A stretch of 64,000 nucleotides of DNA from Virgibacillus ihumii (GCF_902726655.1 NZ_CACVAN010000001.1:2914001-2978000); one strand, 5' to 3'; positions 44,222 through 51,995 are shown, numbered from the stretch's first letter. Notes: a model not told the origin generated them from the sequence alone. Numbers and translations: made by a program.

Positions 44222-45034
44222 TTAAGCAACTGGTTGGGCATGAGTTCGGAATTGTATCGGACTCATGCCTTTTAATTTTGTCTTGATTCGTTTGATGTTG
44301 TAGTAATTTATATACTTTTTAAGCTCTTGCTTAAAATGATGAATACTCTTAAATTCTTTTAAATATAGAAACTCAGACTTCATGATGCCGAAAAAATTTT
44401 CAATCACAGCGTTATCGTAACAGTTACCTTTTCGAGACATACTTTGAGTAATTCCATGTTCTTTAAGGGAATGTCTATACTGTTTCATCTGATAGTGCCA
44501 GCCCTGATCAGAGTGAATGATAAGTTTATCTTTGTCTGTTAATCTCTCAAATGCCTGGTCAAGCATTGTAGAAACGAGTGAATACACGGGTCTCGTGTCA
44601 ATTGTATATGTGATAATCTCCCCATTATACAAATCTAACATAGGGGACAGATACAATTTTTCCCCAAACAATTTAAACTCCGTAATATCTGTAACCCACT
44701 TCTCATTCGGCTTACCAGCCTTAAAGTCCCGTTCCAAAATATTAGGTGCAATCTTACCAACCGTTCCTTTGTACGAACGATATTTCTTAATACGGACAAG
44801 ACACTTTAAGCCCAATTCTTTCATAATACGTTGAACCTTTTTATGATTGACCCGTTGTCCCCGGTTGGCTAATTCATCTCGAATGCGACGATACCCATAA
44901 CGCCCTTTGTGTTCATCATAAATCATTTGAATTAATTCTTTCAGATCTGCATCTGGATCAGGACGATCCAACATTTTTACCCAATAATAGTAGGTACTGC
45001 GCGGAATACCCGCGAACTGAAGAAGTGTTTTCAC
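44222..45034 (-). CDS. IS3-family transposase, OrfB (DDE integrase domain)
   Basis: 270 residues in this frame, with an HTH_21-type segment (IYDEHKGRYGYRRIRDELA) and the rve catalytic core: Asp in WVTDITEFKLF, Asp in IIHSDQGWHYQ, Glu in NAVIENFFGIMKSE. All three catalytic residues are present. The frame is open upstream of this start (KVVYELRRQFPVK) and would be reached from orfA by a -1 frameshift to give the OrfAB transposase. Confidence 0.95.
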   Translation of the reverse strand: MKTLLQFAGIPRSTYYYWVKMLDRPDPDADLKELIQMIYDEHKGRYGYRRIRDELANRGQRVNHKKVQRIMKELGLKCLVRIKKYRSYKGTVGKIAPNILERDFKAGKPNEKWVTDITEFKLFGEKLYLSPMLDLYNGEIITYTIDTRPVYSLVSTMLDQAFERLTDKDKLIIHSDQGWHYQMKQYRHSLKEHGITQSMSRKGNCYDNAVIENFFGIMKSEFLYLKEFKSIHHFKQELKKYINYYNIKRIKTKLKGMSPIQFRTHAQPVA

Positions 45035-45048
45035 TGGAAATTGACGCC

Positions 45049-45564
45049 TTAATTCATAGACGACTTTCGCTTTGTCTTGTTTGGTGATTTTTCCTTGCTT
45101 TGAACTAAGGCATTCAACTTTTTTAAATACTCAACCTCCATACGTAAACGTTCATTTTCTGCCTGTAACGTCTCCTTTTTTCCATCGACTGCTAACTTAT
45201 TGCCTCTTTTCATTGGTAAATGCCCCTTTTTCTTCGATTTCAGGGCATCTACTCCTTCAGATTCATAGGCGATTTTCCATATGCGAAGCGATTCAGGTGA
45301 TGGAATATTAAACATCGCCGCTGTTTCTCGAATAGACGTCCCATGTTTATCCATATAATGAAGTACGTCTAGTTTAAACTGTGTAGGGTAAGTTGTATAG
45401 TTTTTTATAAAAACCTCGTCACCAAAAGCTTTGTATTGTTTAACCCACCGATGAAAGTTACTATGATGAACACCAATCGATTGGGTGATTTCACCTCCGC
45501 TTTCTTTTCCATATAGATACCGTTTTACTGCCTGAATCTTTTCTTCTGGAGAAAATTTTCTCAT
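45049..45564 (-). CDS. IS3-family OrfA (helix-turn-helix)
   Basis: 171 residues with two HTH units (EEKIQAVKRYLYGKESGGEI; GTSIRETAAMFNIPSPESLRIWK) and a leucine-zipper-like tail (ENERLRMEVEYLKKLNALVQ). It binds the IS ends. A run of five A on the minus strand (45088-45092) near the end is a candidate slippage site for the -1 frameshift into orfB. Confidence 0.92.
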   Translation of the reverse strand: MRKFSPEEKIQAVKRYLYGKESGGEITQSIGVHHSNFHRWVKQYKAFGDEVFIKNYTTYPTQFKLDVLHYMDKHGTSIRETAAMFNIPSPESLRIWKIAYESEGVDALKSKKKGHLPMKRGNKLAVDGKKETLQAENERLRMEVEYLKKLNALVQSKEKSPNKTKRKSSMN

Positions 45565-45692
45565 AAAGAAATTGCACCTCCAATTTGTTAGTTGTGTCTA
45601 ACAATTGGGGTGCAGTTCAGAATAAGACCTGCGCTCTTTTTGGTTCATTAAGTCATTTTGTGTAATAGGTGAAGAGATCAATGCTAGCGCAT

Positions 45693-45743
45693 TGTTCACC
45701 CTCACCATAAACATGTTCCTGTTATTTTAGAATACGGTGAACA
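45693..45743. promoter_or_regulatory. Inverted repeat upstream of the first Old Yellow Enzyme gene
   Basis: TGTTCACC (45693) and GGTGAACA (45736) are perfect 8-bp inverted copies, 35 bases apart, about 100 bases before the gene. They recur at 48343-48393. Possible operator. Confidence 0.5.
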
Positions 45744-45838
45744 CGTCTATAACATAATAACTGTGAGCGCATGGTTTGATATTCATACACATAAAACCTA
45801 AAATTTGATTGACATCGCACAGAAAGGAAGTTATAGAC

Positions 45839-46948
45839 ATGGCATACGATTACCTATTCTCAGATTTTAATATCGGAAATACCAATATCAAGAACCGTTT
45901 TATTGTTTCCCCTATGACTCGTGTGAGCGCGGAAGAAGATGGGCTCGCCAATAACCGTATGAAGGAATACTATGAACGGTTTGCTAAAGGCGGTTTTGGC
46001 ACCATTATTACAGAAGGAATTTATTTCGATGAAAGTCACAGTCAGGGGTATGATAACCAACCAGGTCTAGCCAATGACAAACATGTACAAGCATGGAAAC
46101 CTATCGTTGATGCCGTTCACAATCATAACACCTTATTCATTGCCCAGCTTATGCATGCCGGCGGTCAATCTCAAGGAAATGCCTACGTGAATGAAACCAT
46201 AGCCCCATCTGAGATTCCACCAAAAGGAGAACAATTGGAATTCTACGGCGGCTCCGGACCCTTTCCAACGCCTGAATCAATGACGAAACAAAATATTGAT
46301 GATGTTAAAAGGGCTTTTGTGAATGGGGCGCTTCACGCAAAAGAAGCTGGTTTTGACGGCATCGAACTTCACGGTGCTAATGGATATTTGTTAGATCAGT
46401 TCCTAACTGACTACCTCAACCATCGTGAAGATCAATACGGCGGTTCACTTGGGAATCGCCTTCGGTTGATGCTGGAAGTTATAAATGATGTACGCCAAGC
46501 TGTCGGCGAGGATTATATTGTCGGCATTCGCATCTCACAAATCAAGGTATCCGATTCCAAGCATAAGTGGCAGGAGGGTGAATCATCGGCTGAGACCATT
46601 TTCTCTAAACTTGGTGAGACATCCTTAGATTACATTCACGTCACGGACGGTAATGGAACAGCCCCAGCGTTTGGTGAAGGTACTAAGACATTAGCGAAGG
46701 CAGCTAAGGATTACGGAAAACTCCCTGTTATTGCGAATGGTAAGCTTGGTGATCCGGAAACCGCAAACAACGCCCTTCACCAAAATGAAGCCGACTTCGT
46801 ATCTCTAGGAACTAGTGCGCTTGCAAACCCTGACTTGCCAAACCGAGTCAAAAAAGATAAAGTGTTGAAAGCCTTTGATTTTAAAAGTACGTTACTGCCC
46901 ATTGCGTATGTTAAAGACCATGAGCTGAATGCGGACATCGTCGAATAA
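45839..46948 (+). CDS. Old Yellow Enzyme family NADH:flavin oxidoreductase, copy 1
   Basis: An FMN-dependent ene-reductase type enzyme of 369 residues, acting on electrophilic alkenes, quinones or nitro compounds. TIM-barrel marks are RFIVSPMTRVSAEEDG at the N-terminus, AQLMHAGGQS (near 100), HGANGYLLDQFLTDYLNHREDQYGGS (near 180) and FVSLGTSALANPDLPNRV near the end. Start ATG at 45839 follows AAAGGAAG; an earlier TTG frame adds ten doubtful residues. The product is identical to copy 2 at 48489. Both sit in the same duplicated cassette with its own leader and terminator. Confidence 0.93.
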   Translation: MAYDYLFSDFNIGNTNIKNRFIVSPMTRVSAEEDGLANNRMKEYYERFAKGGFGTIITEGIYFDESHSQGYDNQPGLANDKHVQAWKPIVDAVHNHNTLFIAQLMHAGGQSQGNAYVNETIAPSEIPPKGEQLEFYGGSGPFPTPESMTKQNIDDVKRAFVNGALHAKEAGFDGIELHGANGYLLDQFLTDYLNHREDQYGGSLGNRLRLMLEVINDVRQAVGEDYIVGIRISQIKVSDSKHKWQEGESSAETIFSKLGETSLDYIHVTDGNGTAPAFGEGTKTLAKAAKDYGKLPVIANGKLGDPETANNALHQNEADFVSLGTSALANPDLPNRVKKDKVLKAFDFKSTLLPIAYVKDHELNADIVE

Positions 46949-46963
46949 AACGAGAACGTCTGA

Positions 46964-47008
46964 AAGTCGTCTAGATCCTGATAGCCATTGATATAGACGG
47001 CTTATTTT
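46964..47008 (+). terminator. Terminator of Old Yellow Enzyme copy 1
   Basis: AAGTCGTCTA / TAGACGGCTT stem (one G-T pair) and ATTTTG. The single base that differs between the cassette copies lies in its loop. Confidence 0.7.
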
Positions 47009-47047
47009 GATCTTATTTCCGTAAAATATATAAGCCTTTAGTTTATT

Positions 47048-47080
47048 CAACTAAAGGGCGCGATTACGTAATTAACGAGT
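47048..47080 (+). repeat. Cassette-boundary element, right end of duplicated unit
   Basis: TTCAACTAAAGGGCGC, then GATTACGTAATTAACG. The left core is intact; the right arm is lost. Sequence identity with copy 2 stops at 47061. Confidence 0.65.
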
Positions 47081-47143
47081 AAGTTTTAAAAAACAGTGAT
47101 TATTTGATTAATCTATATTATAATTATCACAGAGGTGATAAGA

Positions 47144-47371
47144 ATGGATAAGGAAATTCTTGATTTGCTGACAGAAATGAACAAGGAAATGAAAAGTATG
47201 AAATCAGAAATGCATAGTCGATTTGACACTATAGAAACAAAACTGGAAGGTGTTGGGAGCCAGTTTGAATTAACAAACGAATCGAGCATCAATGAAATGG
47301 ATTTTATTGTTGACAAAGTAAATAAAATGGAGAAAGAACTTTATAGTTTAAAAAACAAATATAATAACTAG
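47144..47371 (+). CDS. Small coiled-coil protein (75 aa)
   Basis: MDKEILDLLTEMNKEMKSMK opens a protein with continuous heptad-like spacing of hydrophobic residues, charged, with no membrane segment. It resembles many small Bacillaceae coiled-coil proteins annotated as hypothetical. ATG at 47144 follows AGAGGTGATAAG. A strong terminator begins at the stop. Function unknown. Confidence 0.7.
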   Translation: MDKEILDLLTEMNKEMKSMKSEMHSRFDTIETKLEGVGSQFELTNESSINEMDFIVDKVNKMEKELYSLKNKYNN

Positions 47372-47398
47372 AGAGTGCATAAATACGCACTCTTTTTT
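47371..47398 (+). terminator. Terminator of the coiled-coil gene
   Basis: AGAGTGC / GCACTCT stem followed by six T. Confidence 0.85.
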
Positions 47399-47430
47399 AT
47401 TAAGTAGACCTTTGATCAATGTTAAGCTAT

Positions 47431-47517
47431 CGGGCGCAGTTGGGGAATAAAGACCAGCGCCCAAATGCCATTGTAGTGCACGTTTATGTAACACGATAAG
47501 GTAGAAGGGAACAAGTG
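47431..47517 (+). repeat. Cassette-boundary element and leader, DJ-1 unit
   Basis: CGGGCGC, 19 nt with GGGAATAAAGAC, then GCGCCC: a perfect 6-bp stem. The 87 bases 47431-47517 recur at 63914-64000 with one mismatch. The repeat begins at this C-GGGCGC core. Confidence 0.9.
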
Positions 47518-47550
47518 CCTGTCAGTTAGAGCATCGTTATTTGGTTCGTG

Positions 47551-47601
47551 TATAATACGGTTCATGAGCATACTGCTTAATAAAGTTATGGGCAGTATGC
47601 T
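47551..47601 (+). promoter_or_regulatory. DJ-1 gene promoter with operator palindrome
   Basis: A TATAAT (47551) is followed by AGCATACTGC (47567) and GCAGTATGCT (47592), perfect 10-bp inverted copies over the expected start of transcription. This suggests a repressor site. Confidence 0.6.
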
Positions 47602-47639
47602 AGAATATATTCGAGAATGATAAAGGGAGGAAGTGCTAT

Positions 47640-48152
47640 ATGAGTCGACACATTGCAGTCCTTGTAACAGACATGGTAGAAGAAATTGAATTAACTGATC
47701 CTGTGAAAGCTTACAAAGAAGCTGGGCATACGGTAGATATTATCAGTAATGAAGCAAAAAAAACCATCAATGGCAAAAATGGGGACGAAATACAAGCAGA
47801 TAGAGGCATAGATGAAGTAAATGCAAACGATTATGATGCATTACTCGTACCTGGCGGGTTTTCTCCTGACTTACTACGTATTAATCCGAAGAATAGTGAG
47901 TTTGCGAAAACATTTTTCCAAGATAATAAACCCATATTTTCAATTTGCCATGGTCCACAGTTTCTCGTTAATACAGACCAACTAAAAGGTAGAGAGCTAA
48001 CAAGCTTTGTTTCCGTAAGAAAAGACTTGGAAAATGCAGGAGCAACTGTAAGAGATGAAGAAGTAATCGTAGATGGAAACCTTGTAACAAGCAGAACACC
48101 TGATGATCTTCCTGCATTCAATCGCGAATCTCTAAAGCTTTTAGAAAAATAA
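47640..48152 (+). CDS. DJ-1/PfpI-family protein (type 1 glutamine-amidotransferase-like)
   Basis: 170 residues, with the reactive Cys in PIFSICHGPQFLV (near 103-107), a conserved acidic residue in ELTDPVKAYKEAG (near 18), and the motif VDGNLVTSRTPDDLPAF near the end. This is the YfkM/general-stress-protein-18 type. Such proteins are linked to oxidative or carbonyl stress; the reaction in this subgroup is unsettled. AAAGGGAGGAAG precedes the ATG. The unit has its own promoter, palindrome and terminator, and a copy of its leader begins at 63914. Confidence 0.9.
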   Translation: MSRHIAVLVTDMVEEIELTDPVKAYKEAGHTVDIISNEAKKTINGKNGDEIQADRGIDEVNANDYDALLVPGGFSPDLLRINPKNSEFAKTFFQDNKPIFSICHGPQFLVNTDQLKGRELTSFVSVRKDLENAGATVRDEEVIVDGNLVTSRTPDDLPAFNRESLKLLEK

Positions 48153-48166
48153 TTCGTCGATCGTAT

Positions 48167-48200
48167 AGGGGGGCTGTTAATCATGCAGCCTCTCTTTATT
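48167..48200 (+). terminator. Terminator of the DJ-1 gene
   Basis: GGGGGGCTG / CAGCCTCT stem followed by TTTATTTTTT. Confidence 0.8.
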
Positions 48201-48342
48201 TTTTATTTGATAATAGATAAAGCGCTCATGCCCATCTGCCATGATCTTCCTCAAACGGGCGCAAGAAACGAATAAGACCTGCGCTCTTTTTGGTTCATTA
48301 AGTCATTTTGTGTAATAGGTGAAGAGATCAATGCTAGCGCAT

Positions 48343-48393
48343 TGTTCACCCTCACCATAAACATGTTCCTGTTATTTTAGAATACGGTGAACA
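48343..48393. promoter_or_regulatory. Inverted repeat upstream of the second Old Yellow Enzyme gene
   Basis: Same TGTTCACC / GGTGAACA pair as at 45693. Confidence 0.5.
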
Positions 48394-48488
48394 CGTCTAT
48401 AACATAATAACTGTGAGCGCATGGTTTGATATTCATACACATAAAACCTAAAATTTGATTGACATCGCACAGAAAGGAAGTTATAGAC

Positions 48489-49598
48489 ATGGCATACGAT
48501 TACCTATTCTCAGATTTTAATATCGGAAATACCAATATCAAGAACCGTTTTATTGTTTCCCCTATGACTCGTGTGAGCGCGGAAGAAGATGGGCTCGCCA
48601 ATAACCGTATGAAGGAATACTATGAACGGTTTGCTAAAGGCGGTTTTGGCACCATTATTACAGAAGGAATTTATTTCGATGAAAGTCACAGTCAGGGGTA
48701 TGATAACCAACCAGGTCTAGCCAATGACAAACATGTACAAGCATGGAAACCTATCGTTGATGCCGTTCACAATCATAACACCTTATTCATTGCCCAGCTT
48801 ATGCATGCCGGCGGTCAATCTCAAGGAAATGCCTACGTGAATGAAACCATAGCCCCATCTGAGATTCCACCAAAAGGAGAACAATTGGAATTCTACGGCG
48901 GCTCCGGACCCTTTCCAACGCCTGAATCAATGACGAAACAAAATATTGATGATGTTAAAAGGGCTTTTGTGAATGGGGCGCTTCACGCAAAAGAAGCTGG
49001 TTTTGACGGCATCGAACTTCACGGTGCTAATGGATATTTGTTAGATCAGTTCCTAACTGACTACCTCAACCATCGTGAAGATCAATACGGCGGTTCACTT
49101 GGGAATCGCCTTCGGTTGATGCTGGAAGTTATAAATGATGTACGCCAAGCTGTCGGCGAGGATTATATTGTCGGCATTCGCATCTCACAAATCAAGGTAT
49201 CCGATTCCAAGCATAAGTGGCAGGAGGGTGAATCATCGGCTGAGACCATTTTCTCTAAACTTGGTGAGACATCCTTAGATTACATTCACGTCACGGACGG
49301 TAATGGAACAGCCCCAGCGTTTGGTGAAGGTACTAAGACATTAGCGAAGGCAGCTAAGGATTACGGAAAACTCCCTGTTATTGCGAATGGTAAGCTTGGT
49401 GATCCGGAAACCGCAAACAACGCCCTTCACCAAAATGAAGCCGACTTCGTATCTCTAGGAACTAGTGCGCTTGCAAACCCTGACTTGCCAAACCGAGTCA
49501 AAAAAGATAAAGTGTTGAAAGCCTTTGATTTTAAAAGTACGTTACTGCCCATTGCGTATGTTAAAGACCATGAGCTGAATGCGGACATCGTCGAATAA
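48489..49598 (+). CDS. Old Yellow Enzyme family NADH:flavin oxidoreductase, copy 2
   Basis: Its 369-residue product is identical to that of copy 1. Same AAAGGAAG site and ATG, same leader and same terminator, so gene dosage is simply doubled. The absence of any coding difference shows that the duplication is recent, or that the copies are kept alike by gene conversion. This copy is followed by a small membrane protein gene, copy 1 by a coiled-coil gene, so the repeat is not a simple tandem array. Confidence 0.93.
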   Translation: MAYDYLFSDFNIGNTNIKNRFIVSPMTRVSAEEDGLANNRMKEYYERFAKGGFGTIITEGIYFDESHSQGYDNQPGLANDKHVQAWKPIVDAVHNHNTLFIAQLMHAGGQSQGNAYVNETIAPSEIPPKGEQLEFYGGSGPFPTPESMTKQNIDDVKRAFVNGALHAKEAGFDGIELHGANGYLLDQFLTDYLNHREDQYGGSLGNRLRLMLEVINDVRQAVGEDYIVGIRISQIKVSDSKHKWQEGESSAETIFSKLGETSLDYIHVTDGNGTAPAFGEGTKTLAKAAKDYGKLPVIANGKLGDPETANNALHQNEADFVSLGTSALANPDLPNRVKKDKVLKAFDFKSTLLPIAYVKDHELNADIVE

Positions 49599-49613
49599 AA
49601 CGAGAACGTCTGA

Positions 49614-49658
49614 AAGTCGTCTAGATCCTGATAGCCCTTGATATAGACGGCTTATTTT
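49614..49658 (+). terminator. Terminator of Old Yellow Enzyme copy 2
   Basis: Same stem as at 46964, with C instead of A in the loop. Confidence 0.7.
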
Positions 49659-49697
49659 GATCTTATTTCCGTAAAATATATAAGCCTTTAGTTTATT

Positions 49698-49764
49698 CAA
49701 CTAAAGGGCGCTTATCGGGTATAAAGATCAGCGCTCATATCGTACATAAAGGTCTGATATAAAT
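49698..49764 (+). repeat. Cassette-boundary element
   Basis: TTCAACTAAAGGGCGC, 19 nt with GGTATAAAGATCA, then GCGCTC, then a second box TACATAAAGGTCTGAT. Sequence identity with copy 1 ends at 49711. Confidence 0.8.
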
Positions 49765-49797
49765 AACTTCATTGTTGGAAATAAGGGGAATACAATT

Positions 49798-49944
49798 ATG
49801 ATGAAATTGCAAGTAACGACATTTATTTTGATTGGTGGAATAATTGGATTTTTCACAGACGGTATAATGATTGGTGTTAGCGCAGGAGCACTCGTTTTTA
49901 TAGCATATAGATTTGAGAAATTATTAGCAGAGAAACATAAGTAG
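49798..49944 (+). CDS. Small membrane protein (48 aa)
   Basis: A short frame behind AAGGGGAA, starting MMKLQVTTFILIGGIIGF. It has two hydrophobic stretches (about 7-19 and 25-38) around a single Asp and a charged C-terminal tail (YRFEKLLAEKHK). It fills the whole unit between two boundary elements, which supports its being a gene. No family recognised. Confidence 0.55.
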   Translation: MMKLQVTTFILIGGIIGFFTDGIMIGVSAGALVFIAYRFEKLLAEKHK

Positions 49945-49953
49945 CTTATAAAA

Positions 49954-49985
49954 CGATCGGGCGCCATTCTTGAATAAGCTGAAAG
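49954..49985 (+). repeat. Cassette-boundary element, right arm lost
   Basis: AACGATCGGGCGC, then CATTCTTGAATAAGC. The left core and GAATAAG keep their spacing. Starts about ten bases after the preceding stop. Confidence 0.7.
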
Positions 49986-50010
49986 TATTTTTAGAAGAGG
50001 AGGTACTTTA

Positions 50011-50298
50011 ATGCCAATTTGTCAAAACTGCGGTGAAAAATGGAGTTGGAAACAAACGTTTAAAACGATATTCAGGTTAAAATGCCCTTATTGTGGTAAA
50101 AAGCAATATGAATCCGCATCATCAAGAACAAAAAGTGGTGCATTTATGCTCATTCCGTTAGTACTCTTACCTATTAATGCTTGGTTTGAATTCTCAGTAG
50201 GTACGGTGTTATTACTTGCTACTCCTTTGTTTTTAATTACATTTGGCTTATATCCATTTATTTTAAAGTTGTCTAATGAGATAGAACCTTACTGGTAA
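50011..50298 (+). CDS. Zinc-ribbon membrane protein, CxxC...CxxC type
   Basis: 95 residues. MPICQNCGEKWSWKQTF and LKCPYCGKKQY give two CxxC knuckles about 20 residues apart, like the TIGR04104 (cxxc_20_cxxc) family. Two membrane helices follow (AFMLIPLVLLPINAWFEF, about 43-60; TVLLLATPLFLITFGLYPFIL, about 64-84). AGAGGAGGTAC precedes the ATG. Function unknown. Confidence 0.8.
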   Translation: MPICQNCGEKWSWKQTFKTIFRLKCPYCGKKQYESASSRTKSGAFMLIPLVLLPINAWFEFSVGTVLLLATPLFLITFGLYPFILKLSNEIEPYW

Positions 50299-50318
50299 AG
50301 TTTCATCTGACATTTCAA

Positions 50319-50350
50319 CTAACGGGCGCCTTTCTCGAATAGTAAAATAC
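50319..50350 (+). repeat. Cassette-boundary element, right arm lost
   Basis: TTCAACTAACGGGCGC, then CTTTCTCGAATAGTA. Left context TCAACTAA matches the element at 49698. Confidence 0.7.
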
Positions 50351-50400
50351 TTCTAATTGGGATTAAGATACTCTGAATTTATGGTAAGGAGTGAGTGCTT

Positions 50401-50865
50401 TTGCTTATCCGAAAGGCAGTTAAAAGTGATAGTGAAGCTATATGGAAAGTTCATTATGATGCAATAAAAAATGTCTGTAGTTCTCATTATACACAAAACC
50501 AGTTAGAGGTTTGGGCAGGGAAGTTAAAACAAAGTTCATATATAGAAAGTATTGAAACTAAAATAATGTTCGTTGCAGAAGTAAATAGTGTAATTGTAGG
50601 TTTTGGCCAACTCAACCTTGCTAATGGTGAGATTGAAGCTGTCTATGTTATATCAAGTAACCTCAGGCTAGGCATTGGTAAAGAGTTGTTTCAAAAACTT
50701 GAAACGATAGCAAAAGAAAAGGGGATTCGAGAATTAAGCCTGATTTCTTCACTTAACGCTGTTAAATTTTATAAACAGTTAGGGTTTACTCCTAAAAATG
50801 AAAAGACGCATAAAATTGCTGAAGATACTGTCTTGCAATGTGTGGAGATGGAAAAAGCCATATAG
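50401..50865 (+). CDS. GNAT N-acetyltransferase
   Basis: About 154 residues, with LIRKAVKSDSEAIWKVH at the N-terminus, EIEAVYVISSNLRLGIGKELFQKLE as the acetyl-CoA loop (LGIG; near 80-100) and LNAVKFYKQLGFTPKNEKTH near the end. It resembles the YitI/PA4866-like group of stand-alone GNATs. TTG at 50401 lies 9 bases behind AAGGAG and is preferred over GTG at 50395. Substrate unknown. Confidence 0.82.
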   Translation: MLIRKAVKSDSEAIWKVHYDAIKNVCSSHYTQNQLEVWAGKLKQSSYIESIETKIMFVAEVNSVIVGFGQLNLANGEIEAVYVISSNLRLGIGKELFQKLETIAKEKGIRELSLISSLNAVKFYKQLGFTPKNEKTHKIAEDTVLQCVEMEKAI

Positions 50866-50885
50866 ATCTATGGAACGATCTACCG

Positions 50886-50920
50886 TGATAGGGGTACCAT
50901 TCTCGAATAAAGGCTTTTCT
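50886..50920 (+). repeat. Cassette-boundary element, degenerate core
   Basis: GTGATAGGGGTACC, then ATTCTCGAATAAAGGC. The GCGC core is mutated to GTAC; position and GAATAAAG are kept. Confidence 0.5.
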
Positions 50921-50965
50921 TCTTGAATCGAACAGAAGTTGAAAAAGCAATAGGTGTGATTTTTT

Positions 50966-51760
50966 ATGACGAATAGTTGGCAAACTTGTTCAACTGATAC
51001 AAAAGATTTTATCCTTAACCTTTTACCTGAGGTCAAAAAAATAATAAAAGAAGATTTTATCGGTTTTTATATACACGGTTCTTTGGCAATGGGTGGTTTT
51101 AATCCTAACAGTAGTGATATTGATATCTTGATTGTTACACACAATTCATTAACTCTGGAAACCAAAAGGAAATTAGCACAATTATTCTTATATCATTCAA
51201 ATAATCCCTTTCCTATTGAAATAAGTTCTTTGAATGAACAGCAATTAAAAAATTGGAGGCACCCCTCTACATATGATTTTCATTACAGTGAGTTTTGGAG
51301 GGAATGTTATGAAAATGATTTGGAATTGGGAACATATCAATATTTAAACAATCAGATACAAACAGATCCAGATTTATCTGCACATATAAAGATAACCACA
51401 AATAGAGGAATTTGCATAGAAGGAAAACCTATTGATGAGGTGTTTCCTTGTGTTCCACGTTCTCATTACATATCATCCATTATGGGAGACTTTGAAGAAT
51501 GCTTGGAAAATATTGAAAAAAAACCTATATATTGTACATTGAATTTAATAAGGGTGTTTTGGTATCTAAAAGAAGGTTTTATTTCATCGAAAGAAGAAGC
51601 AGGTAATTGGGGCTTGTTATCTTTGCCAAAAGAGATGAACTCTACCATTCAAAAAGTGCTTTATAACTATTCAAACACTGAAGTTTATGATATTGAGAAA
51701 AATGAACTTCATTTGGTTAGAAATTATATGGCTAGTAATGTACGAGCACTGTTAAATTAA
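50966..51760 (+). CDS. Aminoglycoside-nucleotidyltransferase-like protein
   Basis: 264 residues, the length of AadA/ANT(9)-type adenylyltransferases. The nucleotidyltransferase motif is GFYIHGSLAMGGFNPNSSDIDILIV (near 31-55), with the GS and D-x-D metal ligands intact. A C-terminal helical domain (CTLNLIRVFWYLKEGFISSKEEAGNWGL) corresponds to the DUF4111 part, whose Glu acts in AadA. It may adenylylate streptomycin- or spectinomycin-like compounds or an unknown substrate; resistance is not shown by sequence alone. ATG at 50966, 12 bases after a weak AGGTGTG. Confidence 0.8.
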   Translation: MTNSWQTCSTDTKDFILNLLPEVKKIIKEDFIGFYIHGSLAMGGFNPNSSDIDILIVTHNSLTLETKRKLAQLFLYHSNNPFPIEISSLNEQQLKNWRHPSTYDFHYSEFWRECYENDLELGTYQYLNNQIQTDPDLSAHIKITTNRGICIEGKPIDEVFPCVPRSHYISSIMGDFEECLENIEKKPIYCTLNLIRVFWYLKEGFISSKEEAGNWGLLSLPKEMNSTIQKVLYNYSNTEVYDIEKNELHLVRNYMASNVRALLN

Positions 51761-51825
51761 CGGGCGCAGTAATCGAATAAGAGCTGTGCTCGTCTTGCTC
51801 ATAAGGGCCAGATTGGGAAAGTAAA
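51760..51825 (+). repeat. Cassette-boundary element with second box
   Basis: AATTAACGGGCGCAG, then TAATCGAATAAGAG, then CTGTGCTC (8-bp stem with two G-T pairs), then TGCTCATAAGGGCCAGATTG. Its left end touches the stop of the preceding gene. Confidence 0.8.
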
Positions 51826-51995
51826 CCTTTGTGGAAATTACAGATATTTGAGATAATTGTTATCAAGATAGCACATAGGATCATTGAAGAAATATGAATT
51901 TTTGTAAGGGTATAGAAGTATAAATGATACTAATATAACTAATGATGCAGCCAATTTGAATGCAACCAATTTAAAAATTATGAGGGGGTGAATAA

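Larger units (their letters stand above)
44187..45619 (-). mobile_element. IS3-family insertion sequence (IS150-like), complete
   Basis: 1433 bp bounded by imperfect inverted repeats, TGAAGTGACCCC at left and TGAACTGCACCCC at right (reverse complement), continuing to a shared GTTAGACA. Flanked by a 3-bp duplication GAA (44184-44186, 45620-45622). The uninterrupted target is seen at 48267, which proves the insertion point. It carries orfA and orfB on the minus strand. Confidence 0.95.
44170..47061 (+). repeat. Duplicated cassette, copy 1 (interrupted by an IS)
   Basis: Without the IS (1433 bp) and its 3-bp target duplication this segment is 1456 bp, identical to 48256-49711 except one base (46987 A versus 49637 C). 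Identity starts at the C before GGGCGC and ends exactly at the last base of the next GGGCGC. The split boundary element is CGGGCGCAAGAAACGAA at left and GAATAAGACCTGCGCTC at right. Confidence 0.95.
48256..49711 (+). repeat. Duplicated cassette, copy 2 (uninterrupted)
   Basis: 1456 bp, matching copy 1 base for base outside the IS except one position. It starts at CGGGCGC and ends at the next GGGCGC. The left boundary element is intact here: GGGCGC, 18 nt with CGAATAAGACC, GCGCTC and a TTCATTAAGTCATTTTG second box. Confidence 0.97.
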
